From positions 2,914,001 to 2,978,000 of the forward strand of contig OY764222.1 in the NCBI GenBank assembly GCA_963668325.1: 64,000 nucleotides of DNA, written 5' to 3'. This document shows positions 46,855-55,664 of this stretch, piece by piece (within the stretch, counting starts at the first letter, position 1; every line of letters starts with the position of its first letter). The translations under genes and the position numbers were made by a program. Origin of the DNA: MPNP01 sp963668325. Lineage in GTDB: Bacteria; Pseudomonadota; Alphaproteobacteria; Rhodobacterales; Rhodobacteraceae. The notes beneath the pieces were generated by a model that ran no database searches, was not told where the DNA came from, and was given only the letters and a program-made list of their open reading frames with translations.

Positions 46855-47314
46855 TCTCATTGGTACTGCCTGCCATCTTGTTGATAGAAGTCGTACAGGC
46901 AAGCCGCGGCAGGCAGATCTCAAACGGGCCATGAGTACGGCCTATTATGCGGTGTTCCACGCTCTCTGCCGGAATTCTGCTGATTGCGTTGTCGGCACAA
47001 GAAAGCCCCTCAGGAGTCAATCGGCCTGGATGCAAGCCTATCGGGCTGTCAATCATGGTTATGCCAAGGGCCAGTGCAGTAATGTTTCTTTCATAAATCT
47101 ATTTCCAAGGAATATACAGCAATTTGCCGCCAGTTTTGTGATCCTTCAGGGAAAGCGACACCAGGCTGACTATGATCCCGTCCACAAGCTCAAACGTGCT
47201 GATGTCAAAATAGCGATCGGCACTGCTGAAAAAGCAATAGAAAAGTTGAACAATTCAGGTATCAAGGACAGAAGGGCCTTTGCTGTCTATACGGCAATGC
47301 AAAAGCGAATGTAA
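46841..47314 (+). CDS. HEPN-domain protein, possible RNase toxin
   Basis: This 157-residue helical protein has the HEPN hallmark LKRAMSTAYYAVFHALC (residues about 26-42). Later comes KRHQADYDP, where R-H lies in the expected second conserved helix. HEPN proteins are often metal-independent RNases in toxin-antitoxin, abortive infection and CRISPR systems. The canonical R-x4-6-H spacing could not be confirmed, so RNase activity is uncertain. It is coupled to the preceding small acidic protein. The pair sits in an island of decayed mobile DNA, flanked by LysM-like fragments on both sides. Confidence 0.6.
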   Translation: MQPLDLIGTACHLVDRSRTGKPRQADLKRAMSTAYYAVFHALCRNSADCVVGTRKPLRSQSAWMQAYRAVNHGYAKGQCSNVSFINLFPRNIQQFAASFVILQGKRHQADYDPVHKLKRADVKIAIGTAEKAIEKLNNSGIKDRRAFAVYTAMQKRM

Positions 47315-47639
47315 TGAGGGTTTGCCCTGGTTGGAAATAGACTGGGGATAACAAGCTCAGCATTATCGCCTGGTACGTCTATAATGATCACGACCGCTAG
47401 CCCGAGATTGCCAGCGGAGTGATGCTTTTTATCTTACTGAATTGGCCATAAAATGACAGGTCATATCAATTACAGTCTACAACTTCTCCATCTGTATTGA
47501 ATAGATTGAGATAAGAATTAACCCCTCTCCAATCCGTTTTCCAACCTTATATTCCGGTTGCAAGATTAAAGTATTTCAGGTACCGAAATTGTGACAATAT
47601 CTGTGCGTATACAAGGTTACTATAGAGAAGGAGAACAAG
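47315..47639. other. Intergenic region with LysM-like debris
   Basis: At 47347-47415 the plus strand reads a damaged LysM-like core (DNKLSIIAWYVYNDHDR, stop, PEIAS). Upstream of the next gene lies AAGGAG at about 47628. No intact gene is seen. Confidence 0.35.
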
Positions 47640-49238
47640 ATGAAATCTGACCGACAAGAAGAAAATTTCTGGGTAAAACTTCTGCAAGAGCCTGGTGGGC
47701 ACGATTTTTGGAACCAATATGTAAAAAAAGAATACGAAACAAATGTTGGATATTTTTTATTTGATAAAAAAATAAAAGAATTATGGAATTCAATTCCTGA
47801 AACTTGCCACAGACCTACTGAACAGCAAAATAGATTTCAAGATGCTAATGGTAAACCCCCTGAATGGACCAAGGATACCGACCCCTTCACAAGATCCTTC
47901 ATGGATTTCTCAAATATGGAGTTTGAAGAAGACATTTCCTTTGCTGGGAGGGTGTTGATAGGAGCTGATTTCAGTAATACAATATTCAACGGAATAGTAG
48001 ACTTCGGTGGAACTGTCTTTTTGGGACAGGCCAACTTTGATGGAGCAAAACTTCCGGTTGAAATTCCTACAGAAAAAGCATCATGGTACCTCGACCTTGT
48101 TTCTTTCAGGAGGGCCACATTTGCTCATGGCGTTTCCTTCCAAGGTGTATGTTTTCCTTCTGGAACCTGGTTTTATGAAACCAGGATCAATTCTTCAGCG
48201 AGGTTTCAAAAGGCAATCTTTGGGAAGGGATCAGACTGGGGTAGAGTGAGTTTTTCTAAATCCAAATTCAGGGGTGGGTCTGACTTTACCAAAACGGTAT
48301 TTTATTCTAGCGTAAACTTTGACAATACAAATTTTGGTTGGAAAGCAGATTTCAGTGAGGCTAAATTCCATGGAAATGCTGATTTCAACACTGCTGAATT
48401 CAAAGATACAATAACATTCTTCAAATCCCGGTTCAAAAAAATTGCTGATTTCAACAATACAAATTTCCGAGACACTATATCGTTTCAAGAGGCATCATTC
48501 GGACAACCACCGAAGTTCTTCAATACCAAGGTCCATGAGGACATGAACTTTACCGGGATAGACTGGAACGGTGCCAAATGGTTTTACAGTCGTGCCCGGA
48601 ATCGCCTGACCCAGATAATGAGCAAGCAGGAGAAGCCTGCGAAACGAAACGAATATATCCGATCGAAATTGCGTACCTATCGAAAAAATGACAAGTCTAA
48701 CACAATTGAGGAAGAGGCCAATGATGCCATAAATGCCATTCGTGCTTGGGAACGGCTAGCCCTGATAATGAGTAAGCAGGAAAAACCTGAGGAGAGGCAC
48801 GTGTTTTTCCGGTTGAAAATGCATGCCCAGCGCCAGAGAGACGGGCGTTCCTTATTGACTATTGTAAACGGAGTATTCGAAGTTTTGTCAGATTATGGCT
48901 GGAGTATCTCACGTTCTTTATTCTGGTGGAGCCTTCATATCTTCTTTGGAGCGGTAATTCTAGCCACAGTTGCCTGTTCACAGATCAATGGTGGTGATTG
49001 GGTTGCGCTCCTGAAGATGTTCTGGCAAAGCCTGCTCGTCAGCTTTTCAAATTCAGTTGCTTTCCTTGGTCTGGGTTCCGAAGGTGGTTTCCTGTATCCC
49101 CTGGTTTGTGAACTCATGGAGTCATCCGATCAAATGAAATTTTTATTACCAGCTGTCGGCACAGTCCAAGCTGTCCTCGGGCCGATCCTATTGTTCCTGG
49201 TATTGCTGACTCTACGAAACCGCTTCAGGCTTAAATGA
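47640..49238 (+). CDS. Pentapeptide-repeat protein with C-terminal membrane segments
   Basis: In this 532-residue protein, residues about 88-305 carry pentapeptide-like repeats of the A(D/N)F type (GADFSNTIF, SDFTKTVF, ADFSEAKF, ADFNTAEF). These should form a right-handed quadrilateral helix. A charged linker follows with an internal duplication (IMSKQEKPAKR and IMSKQEKPEER). The C-terminal part has hydrophobic segments WWSLHIFFGAVILATVACS and GPILLFLVLLTL around a short loop, like a two-helix channel. AAGGAG precedes the ATG. Comparable proteins are common but uncharacterised in alphaproteobacteria. A membrane sensor or effector role is possible. It stands alone in the island. Confidence 0.7.
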   Translation: MKSDRQEENFWVKLLQEPGGHDFWNQYVKKEYETNVGYFLFDKKIKELWNSIPETCHRPTEQQNRFQDANGKPPEWTKDTDPFTRSFMDFSNMEFEEDISFAGRVLIGADFSNTIFNGIVDFGGTVFLGQANFDGAKLPVEIPTEKASWYLDLVSFRRATFAHGVSFQGVCFPSGTWFYETRINSSARFQKAIFGKGSDWGRVSFSKSKFRGGSDFTKTVFYSSVNFDNTNFGWKADFSEAKFHGNADFNTAEFKDTITFFKSRFKKIADFNNTNFRDTISFQEASFGQPPKFFNTKVHEDMNFTGIDWNGAKWFYSRARNRLTQIMSKQEKPAKRNEYIRSKLRTYRKNDKSNTIEEEANDAINAIRAWERLALIMSKQEKPEERHVFFRLKMHAQRQRDGRSLLTIVNGVFEVLSDYGWSISRSLFWWSLHIFFGAVILATVACSQINGGDWVALLKMFWQSLLVSFSNSVAFLGLGSEGGFLYPLVCELMESSDQMKFLLPAVGTVQAVLGPILLFLVLLTLRNRFRLK

Positions 49239-49399
49239 TCATGAAATTAACCTGATACTATTATTCAGCAAATATCTGGATTTAAACTTTTGCAGAAAGC
49301 ACCAGAATACCAGTAAGTAATTTATTCTTTTATATTAAAAATGGATTACTTATCCCTCCAAATAGGCTCCTGGAAAAGGTAGGTCCCCAACTATCCGAA

Positions 49400-49708
49400 T
49401 TACGGTTTCAAACCACCAGCAGGGGCAGGTTTGTATTTCATTTCCTTTATTCTGTTCAGTTTGTCTGCAGCTCGGCTGACCAGTTTCTCAAAACCGGTAA
49501 AAAACCTCTCTTGTGCTTTCGGGTCCGAAGGAGTGGCCACGTAATCACGTAAGACCACCGGTCCCAGAGCGCGAGCCTTGGTCAACAGAGGGATATCAGT
49601 CTCATCATCCATTTTCTTGATGGCGGCGGTAGACAGGGCATAACCGAAAGTTGAAACCATCGGAGGTTGGCAGTATTTAGTTCTTGCATTATAACGGTTG
49701 CACAGCAT
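49400..49708 (-). CDS. Hypothetical protein fragment
   Basis: This is a 102-residue open frame with a helical, charged C-terminal part (RFFTGFEKLVSRAADKLNRIKEMKYKPAP). It resembles the end of a larger protein, but I recognise no family. The first dozen residues overlap the toxin pseudogene on the other strand, so the true start may be downstream at residue 17 (Met). It may be a remnant. Confidence 0.3.
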   Translation of the reverse strand: MLCNRYNARTKYCQPPMVSTFGYALSTAAIKKMDDETDIPLLTKARALGPVVLRDYVATPSDPKAQERFFTGFEKLVSRAADKLNRIKEMKYKPAPAGGLKP

Positions 49709-49710
49709 AC

Positions 49711-50072
49711 GTTGTAATACATACCGTAATTTGGACAGAAAATTTCCTGAAACAAGCTAAGCGCCAAGGTCTATCAAACGATGAAATGATATCCATTGTT
49801 AGTACTCAGCGATGATCCAACCGCGGGAAATATAATGAAAGATACCGGCGGAGCACGGAAGTTACGTCATATGGGTCGTGGTGGCAAAAGCGGAGGCTAT
49901 CACTCAATTCACAATTTTTGTGGAGATGATGTGTCAGTTTTTTTTGCTAGCAATCTACGGAAAGGATGAAAAGGCAAATTTATCCAAGGCAGAGAGGAAT
50001 AAGTTGGCAATGGTACTGCCAAAGATTGTGGATGCCTACAAGGCCAATGGGTGTAGACCTAATACTTATTAG
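49711..50072 (+). pseudogene. Broken HigB/RelE-family toxin gene
   Basis: Read across two frameshifts, the region gives a typical HigB/RelE toxin. It reads VIWTENFLKQAKRQGLSNDEM (frame 1), then DDPTAGNIMKDTGGARKLRHMGRGGKSGGY (frame 2), then FLLAIYGKDEKANLSKAERN (frame 3). The first shift is near 49805-49811. The second is at a T8 tract (49938-49945), where removal of one T restores the frame. The start appears to be ATA rather than ATG. The neighbouring antitoxin gene follows 7 bases later and is also broken. Confidence 0.75.
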
Positions 50073-50079
50073 GTAATAT

Positions 50080-50433
50080 ATGAAGGAGATTGAAATGAGT
50101 ATAGGTAAAGAACTGGTTGAGAGTGCAGAACAAGCCCTTGCGATTGCAAAAGGTGAGGTTGAACCTGCTGGTGTATTCGTTCCTAAACCCGTGGATGTCG
50201 CAGCGATCCGTAAGAAACATAAACTCTCGCAAAAAGACTTTGCTAAAATGTACGGCCTACATCTTAGCACTCTACGCGAATGGGAATAAGGTCGTAAGAT
50301 TCCAGACCGTACGGCTCAAGTGCTTTTAGCGGTAATAGACCGAAACCCACAAGCCGTCACTGAAACCCTTGAAGTTAATAAATCAAATGAAGAAAGTAAC
50401 CGAATCGAACAACAATACACATTCCTTTCTTGA
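50080..50433 (+). pseudogene. Broken HigA/XRE-family antitoxin gene
   Basis: The frame starts at ATG 50080 or 50095 and reads an N-terminal segment, then a helix-turn-helix (RKKHKLSQKDFAKMYGLHLSTLREWE). A TAA stop at 50287-50289 interrupts it. After the stop the same frame continues with GRKIPDRTAQVLLAVIDRNPQAV, the usual end of HigA-type antitoxins. The family normally has WEQGRR here, so TAA probably arose from CAA by one change. The normal length is restored if the stop is read as Gln. Confidence 0.75.
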
Positions 50434-51197
50434 GATTATTTGGGATTTAGGTTAAAAAACCTGATTTCGGAAATAATAGTATCGGTTAAATCATAGCCTA
50501 AGTTAAACCCTAGAAACGAAAAGTTTTGTCGTTAATAGCAACATGAACTCAATTCTTTTTTTTATCTAGGCTTTGAGATCATTACTCCAATAACACAATA
50601 GACAGTGATTCATTTTCTTGAAATTCTTTGATTTATTTGTTTTTATTTCTAGGCAGTATGCGTATCAAAACCACGCAAACCCCCAATCAACTTGTCACCA
50701 CCTCCGGCAATTCTATTGGGATAGGGGTAAACCAAAAAAATACCATCGCCATACTCTCGGACCTCCCCCACCCTGCCATTGAAGTACTGGTTATCTTAAT
50801 GGTCAAGTTCATACCATGGAATTCAGAGTGTTGGGGGTAAGTTAAATGATTGTCCTAAGATATATATCACAAGATCAGCCCTAAACACCTTCAAAGATAT
50901 GCTGATGAAATTGTTGGTCTCCATAATCTATGGAATTTTGATACTGAAGAAAGAGTGGCTAGTGGAAGCCAATAGAATGAATACATGCCAGGATAAATAA
51001 ATGCCCAGATTAATATCATCCCCCAAGATTGGTCATTGCCGTCAAGTCAAGAACAAACTGGTGAAACCGATAAAAAATACACTAAAAATGTTATGAGGGG
51101 TGTTCTGATATCAAAGCCAAAAGAAAGGTAGACTAAAACAAGATCAAGATTAATCTTGGTAATGGTCTCTTAAGAAAATAGAATTCCCAAATAATTT
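50434..51197. other. Right part of the island, transposon debris
   Basis: There is no intact gene. An IS1595-type transposase fragment lies at 50862-50975. The short open frame 50628-50840 was not accepted. The ccmG start follows. Confidence 0.4.
50862..50975 (+). pseudogene. C-terminal remnant of an IS1595/ISXO2-type transposase
   Basis: The frame reads YHKISPKHLQRYADEIVGLHN then FDTEERVASGS and a stop. This matches the YHxxSPKHLxRYxxEFxGRHN ... DTxxxM end of IS1595-family transposases. The rest of the element is gone. Confidence 0.55.
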
Positions 51198-51734
51198 ATG
51201 CTGAGCAATAGGTTACTTCTGACACTTCCCTTGTTGGTGTTTCTTGGGTTTGGGGTATTTTTCGTTTCAGGAATCTTCAACTCCAGCAATAACGAGTTAC
51301 CCTCCCAGTTTATTGGAAGAGATGCCCCAAAATTGAACCTTGAGCCATTTCATGACAATCCGGTACCTGACAGGGAAGATTTAACCACGAAGAGTGTTAA
51401 ATTGGTCAATTTCTGGGCAAGCTGGTGTACACCTTGCAGGGCTGAACATCCCCATCTTGAGTATCTGGCAGAAAATGGTATTCCCGTTATAGGTATAAAC
51501 TACAAGGATGAAGAGGCTCATGCCTTGTCATTTCTTGACGAACTAGGTAATCCATTTCATAAGATTGGCACAGACAAAATTGGTAGAACTGCTTTGGAGT
51601 GGGGTGTTTATGGGATACCCGAAACATTTATTGTCAATGGCCAGGGGAAAGTAACATTTCGATTTCCTGGTCCCATTACACAAAGAGTTCTGGACGATTT
51701 TATTGCGGAGATTGCTAAGGCAAAAAACCAATGA
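51198..51734 (+). CDS. ccmG: Thiol:disulfide interchange protein CcmG/DsbE
   Basis: This 178-residue membrane-anchored periplasmic thioredoxin has an N-terminal transmembrane segment (LLLTLPLLVFLGFGVFFVSG). The active site WCTPC lies in VNFWASWCTPCRAEHPHL (around residue 78), and the CcmG-specific GVYGIPETFIVNGQG follows. It reduces the heme-binding cysteines of apocytochrome c in system I. In most alphaproteobacteria it directly follows ccmD. Here it is 5.3 kb away, beyond the accessory island. The start at 51198 is ATG without a clear ribosome site. Confidence 0.9.
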   Translation: MLSNRLLLTLPLLVFLGFGVFFVSGIFNSSNNELPSQFIGRDAPKLNLEPFHDNPVPDREDLTTKSVKLVNFWASWCTPCRAEHPHLEYLAENGIPVIGINYKDEEAHALSFLDELGNPFHKIGTDKIGRTALEWGVYGIPETFIVNGQGKVTFRFPGPITQRVLDDFIAEIAKAKNQ

Positions 51735-51798
51735 CTCGGTTATTATTTTTCAATTGTTCACTTAATAAAAAATTAGCGTCGATTATTATTTTTGCCCT

Positions 51799-52854
51799 AT
51801 GACCGAAATTAGCATTCGCAAGCCTGATGATTGGCATGTCCATTTAAGAGATGGCAAATTATTAAAACTGGTTCTGCCATACACGGCCAAGCATTTTGGG
51901 AAGGCATTGATCATGCCAAATCTTGATCCCCCAATTGTTACCAGTTCAGATGCCGAATCTTATCAACAGAACATATTGCAACAATTGGATAAAGGTGCTG
52001 ATTTTCAGCCACTTATGACCCTTTATCTAACTGAAGATACAGATCCAGAAGATGTAGAAGCAGGGATAAAAAATGGTATTGTCAAAGCTGTAAAACTTTA
52101 CCCGGCGGGTGCTACGACCAATTCAGCCAGTGGCGTTAGAGATTTCACTAAAATTTATGAAATCCTTGAACTCCTCGAATTATCCAATGTGCCCCTTTGT
52201 GTACATGGCGAAGTTGTCGATTTTGCCGTTGATATATTTGACAGGGAAACTGTGTTCATAAATAAGATATTAACCCCGATCCACAATTTATTTCCAAACC
52301 TGAAAATCATTTTGGAACATATCAGTACAATTGAAGCCATAAATTTTATCAACAGTACACCTGAAAATGTTGCAGCAACAATTACTGTTCATCACCTGGT
52401 GATTAACAGAAACCATATTTTCAAGGGAGGAATCAGACCCCATTATTATTGCCTCCCCATCGCCAAAAGGGAAATTGATCGTTTTAATCTGCTAAGGGCT
52501 GCAATTAGTGGGAACCCCAGCTTTTTCCTTGGGACCGATAGTGCTCCCCATACCGTTGAAACAAAGGTATCTGACTGTGGTTGTGCAGGTATTTTCACTG
52601 CCCATGTTGCCCTGCCTATTTTGGCGCAGGTATTTGAAGAAGAAGAGGCATTGGATAGGCTGGAAGGATTTACTTCCCTTTTTGGGGCAAGGTTTTATGG
52701 CGAACCAGTCAACTCATCCTTTTTAACCCTTCAAAAGTGCGATGCCCCACTTGATCAAGTAGGTACAATTTCCGGTAATGGCCTGGACATTGCCGTATTC
52801 GACCCAGAGATTGATATATATTGGAAGATGAAAGAATTGGCTTATGGCCCCTAG
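51799..52854 (+). CDS. pyrC: Dihydroorotase (class II, PyrC)
   Basis: This 351-residue metal-dependent cyclase belongs to the pyrimidine pathway (carbamoyl-aspartate to dihydroorotate). It shows the metal-binding DDWHVHLRDG near residue 15, the carbamylated Lys in VKAVKLYPAGATTNS, CVHGEV, LEHISTIEA, and the catalytic Asp in FFLGTDSAPH. Length and order match the E. coli-type enzyme. The pyrE start lies 11 bases inside its 3' end, so the two are translationally coupled. Confidence 0.95.
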   Translation: MTEISIRKPDDWHVHLRDGKLLKLVLPYTAKHFGKALIMPNLDPPIVTSSDAESYQQNILQQLDKGADFQPLMTLYLTEDTDPEDVEAGIKNGIVKAVKLYPAGATTNSASGVRDFTKIYEILELLELSNVPLCVHGEVVDFAVDIFDRETVFINKILTPIHNLFPNLKIILEHISTIEAINFINSTPENVAATITVHHLVINRNHIFKGGIRPHYYCLPIAKREIDRFNLLRAAISGNPSFFLGTDSAPHTVETKVSDCGCAGIFTAHVALPILAQVFEEEEALDRLEGFTSLFGARFYGEPVNSSFLTLQKCDAPLDQVGTISGNGLDIAVFDPEIDIYWKMKELAYGP

Positions 52855-53527
52855 CGAAAATCTCAACAAATCCTTTGCTGTCAGAACGGCTGATATCCTT
52901 CTTGAAATCAAGGCAATCAGTTTCAACACAGATACGTACTTTCAATTGGCCTCAGGCAAGTTCTCACCTGTTTATGTGGATTGTCGGCGAATTATTTCAT
53001 TCCCCAAGGCTCGCACGAAAATCATCCGAATGATGGTGAGCCTCATTCAGGAACGGGTTGGAGAAGAATTTTTTCAGAATATTGCTGGCGGCGAAACGGC
53101 CGGGATACCCTTTGCAGCACTCGTTGCCAATAAATTGCAATTGCCGATGACCTACATAAGGAAAAAACCCAAGGGATATGGTAAAAATTCTCGTATTGAG
53201 GGCATGTTAGATGCAGGAGAAAACGTACTTTTGGTGGAGGATTTAGCTACAGATGGGGGATCTAAATTTAGTTTTGTTGATGCCATTCGAACAGCAGGTG
53301 GGGTTTGTCAATACAGCACGGTAGTCTTTTATTACGACATTTTTCCTGAAGCCACCCAGAAATTAAGGGAGCATGGAATTGAGTTGTTGTATCTTACGAA
53401 TTGGCAGGCAATTATTGACTCACAGAGGATAAAAACTTTGCTTTCTGCAGATGAAATCAGGGAAGTTTCAACCTTCTTGGAAAATCCAAAAAAATGGCAA
53501 GAAAAAATTTCGGGTAAAACCTCATAA
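52844..53527 (+). CDS. pyrE: Orotate phosphoribosyltransferase
   Basis: This 227-residue enzyme transfers ribose-5-phosphate from PRPP to orotate, forming OMP two steps after PyrC. The PRPP-binding loop reads NVLLVEDLATDGGSK (residues about 126-140). YIRKKPKGYGKNSRIEG carries the catalytic-loop lysines. GGETAGIPFA also fits the family. The start overlaps pyrC by 11 bases. A pair of 14-base direct repeats (53538-53551 and 53562-53575) lies just downstream. Confidence 0.95.
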   Translation: MAPSENLNKSFAVRTADILLEIKAISFNTDTYFQLASGKFSPVYVDCRRIISFPKARTKIIRMMVSLIQERVGEEFFQNIAGGETAGIPFAALVANKLQLPMTYIRKKPKGYGKNSRIEGMLDAGENVLLVEDLATDGGSKFSFVDAIRTAGGVCQYSTVVFYYDIFPEATQKLREHGIELLYLTNWQAIIDSQRIKTLLSADEIREVSTFLENPKKWQEKISGKTS

Positions 53528-54012
53528 CCCGATTTATCGAATCAAAATTTAGGCTTTCGTACGAATCAAAATTTAATAACTTTGACTGAAGATTGGGCTG
53601 GGGTTTGTTTAACCTTATCAAAGCATAAATTTAGAACCTTTAATAGATTTTCATGATTTTTGATGATTCGTTACAGAAAGAGCTATTTCAAATTAACCCC
53701 AATTATCAATTCCAAAAACCCTCGAAAACGGGTAAATTTTTTCCAGTTTTTTAAAACAAATGGGGGATTCAAATCGATAAACCTGGAAAATTTTTAAACC
53801 TTGGCGGTAGGTTTGGAATTTGGTCCTACTTTCTGAAAAAATTTCAACTGGTTTGATAAAATTAATTTATAATTTCAATATTTAGATGTAAATTATAATA
53901 ATTATCAAGATATTGATTCATTTTTCCCCAATTTATCCTGAACTAATATACTCTTGTCAGTAGTCAATATCGTCAAGTAAGGTGTTTATGCCACCATAAT
54001 TTAAAGCAGTTT
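53528..54012. other. AT-rich intergenic region between pyrE and dnaB
   Basis: These 485 bases hold no gene. There is a 14-base direct repeat near the start and an imperfect inverted repeat (53731-53746 with 53783-53800). I found no cluster of DnaA boxes, tRNA or leader peptide. The dnaB promoter is probably in its last 100 bases. Confidence 0.5.
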
Positions 54013-55551
54013 ATGAATACTTCTGTCCTTTTTGATATTTCCCAACAGGATGCTATCAATCCTCTATCTTCTGATACCATCCCTCATAGTCTGGAACATG
54101 AAAAAGCCCTGATTTCAGCGCTGTTGTTCAACAATGAAATCTACACGGAAATTTCAAAAATCGTACAACCCGAACATTTCTACTTCCCGGTCAACAAGAT
54201 CCTATTTGAAAAAATCACCCAGATTATTCAACAATACAGATTAGCATCAGCCACTACCCTCTGGCCCTATATCCAGAATGAGCCAGAAGTCCTTGAATCT
54301 GGCGGTAGGGACTATTTCAAAGATTTGATCGGTGTAAATATTGCTCCTTCCAAGGCTCATGCTTACGCCAAGGAAATTCGGGAACTGGCAATCAGGAGGG
54401 GAATAATTAATGTTGGAAATGACCTTGCAGGCCAAGCTGTTGACCAGAAAATCGATAACCCAACTTCTGAGATAATTGATGATGCCGAAAGTAAATTATA
54501 CCAGTTAAGGCATTTTGGCCGGGAAAAATCTGATTTTCAGGACTTTTCTAAGGTTTTGATTGAATCAATTGAGAGGGCAAAGATCGCTACGGAAAGCGAA
54601 GATGCAATTTCAGGGCTTTCCACAGGATTGCTTGACCTTGATAATTATCTAGGAGGTTTACAGCCTTCTGACTTGATCATTATAGCCGGTCGGCCTGGAA
54701 TGGGAAAAACAGCCCTAGCTACGAACATAGCCTTTGCAGTGGCAAAAAATTTTAAAGATCCTGAGCAAAGAAAGAAATCCGACCCACTAGGTGGGAAAGT
54801 AGCGGTATTTTCACTTGAAATGTCCGGTGAACAATTGGCTTCCAGAATTTTGGCAGAAGTTTCCGAGGTTCCGGCCACCAATATAAGGAAAAATCAAATC
54901 GGTCGGGCAGATTTTGAAAAATATGCCAAAGCTTCAATGGAGTTGATTAAGCTTCCCTTATATATTGATGATACGGCAGGGCTTTCCATAGCAGACATAA
55001 CCTTGAGGTGTAACAGGATTCACCGGAAGGTTGGTGGTTTAGGTTTATTGGTTGTTGACTATATTCAACTCATTCAGGGCCTGTCCAAGAACATGAACCG
55101 AACTTATGAAATTGCTGAAATCACTGGTGGCCTAAAGAATATTGCCAAGGAATTGAATATTCCGGTTATTGCCGTTTCTCAGCTTTCAAGATCAATTGAA
55201 TCACGGGAGGATAGAAGACCCCAAATGAGCGACTTGCGGGATTCCGGTTCAATAGAACAAGATGCTGATTTGGTCATGTTTGTATACCGTGAAGAATATT
55301 ACCTTAAACGATCTAAGCCACCGGAGGATGATGAAAAGAAACTCGTGTCTTGGCAGGCAAGAATGGCAGACCACGAAAATAAAGCCGATATTATTATTGA
55401 TAAAAATCGCCATGGCCCCATAGGTACTGTCAAGACTACTTTCCAAGGCAGATATACAAAATTCGGGAACCTTGCAGACTCTTCCCAACTCGCCGGAGAA
55501 CACGAAATTCAAACCGAAGATCCATTCTTTCCTTCTTCTGCTCCCTTATAG
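54013..55551 (+). CDS. dnaB: Replicative DNA helicase DnaB
   Basis: This 512-residue hexameric 5'-3' helicase acts at the replication fork. The N-terminal primase-interacting domain (PHSLEHEKALISALLF, residues about 25-125) is followed by the RecA-like motor. Walker A is AGRPGMGKTALA, Walker B is LLVVDYIQLI, and the DnaB-specific SQLSRSIESREDRRPQMSDLRDSGSIEQDAD and DKNRHGPIGTV are present. No intein is seen. It is followed on the same strand by alr, as in many alphaproteobacteria. Confidence 0.97.
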   Translation: MNTSVLFDISQQDAINPLSSDTIPHSLEHEKALISALLFNNEIYTEISKIVQPEHFYFPVNKILFEKITQIIQQYRLASATTLWPYIQNEPEVLESGGRDYFKDLIGVNIAPSKAHAYAKEIRELAIRRGIINVGNDLAGQAVDQKIDNPTSEIIDDAESKLYQLRHFGREKSDFQDFSKVLIESIERAKIATESEDAISGLSTGLLDLDNYLGGLQPSDLIIIAGRPGMGKTALATNIAFAVAKNFKDPEQRKKSDPLGGKVAVFSLEMSGEQLASRILAEVSEVPATNIRKNQIGRADFEKYAKASMELIKLPLYIDDTAGLSIADITLRCNRIHRKVGGLGLLVVDYIQLIQGLSKNMNRTYEIAEITGGLKNIAKELNIPVIAVSQLSRSIESREDRRPQMSDLRDSGSIEQDADLVMFVYREEYYLKRSKPPEDDEKKLVSWQARMADHENKADIIIDKNRHGPIGTVKTTFQGRYTKFGNLADSSQLAGEHEIQTEDPFFPSSAPL

Positions 55552-55664
55552 TAATAGCAAATCAAAGTTAAAAACTGACTGAATTTAGATACGGAATAGG
55601 CTAAACAAGTTATCGAACATAAGATTAATCATCCCAAAAGTTAATAACTGGATGCTAATGTGGA

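Noticed and set aside
50628..50840. Open frame of 70 residues in the ccm island
   Set aside because: Low complexity, no start signals and no recognisable motif. It lies in transposon debris.
53528..54012. Possible replication origin next to dnaB
   Set aside because: AT-rich with some repeats, but no DnaA-box cluster was found.
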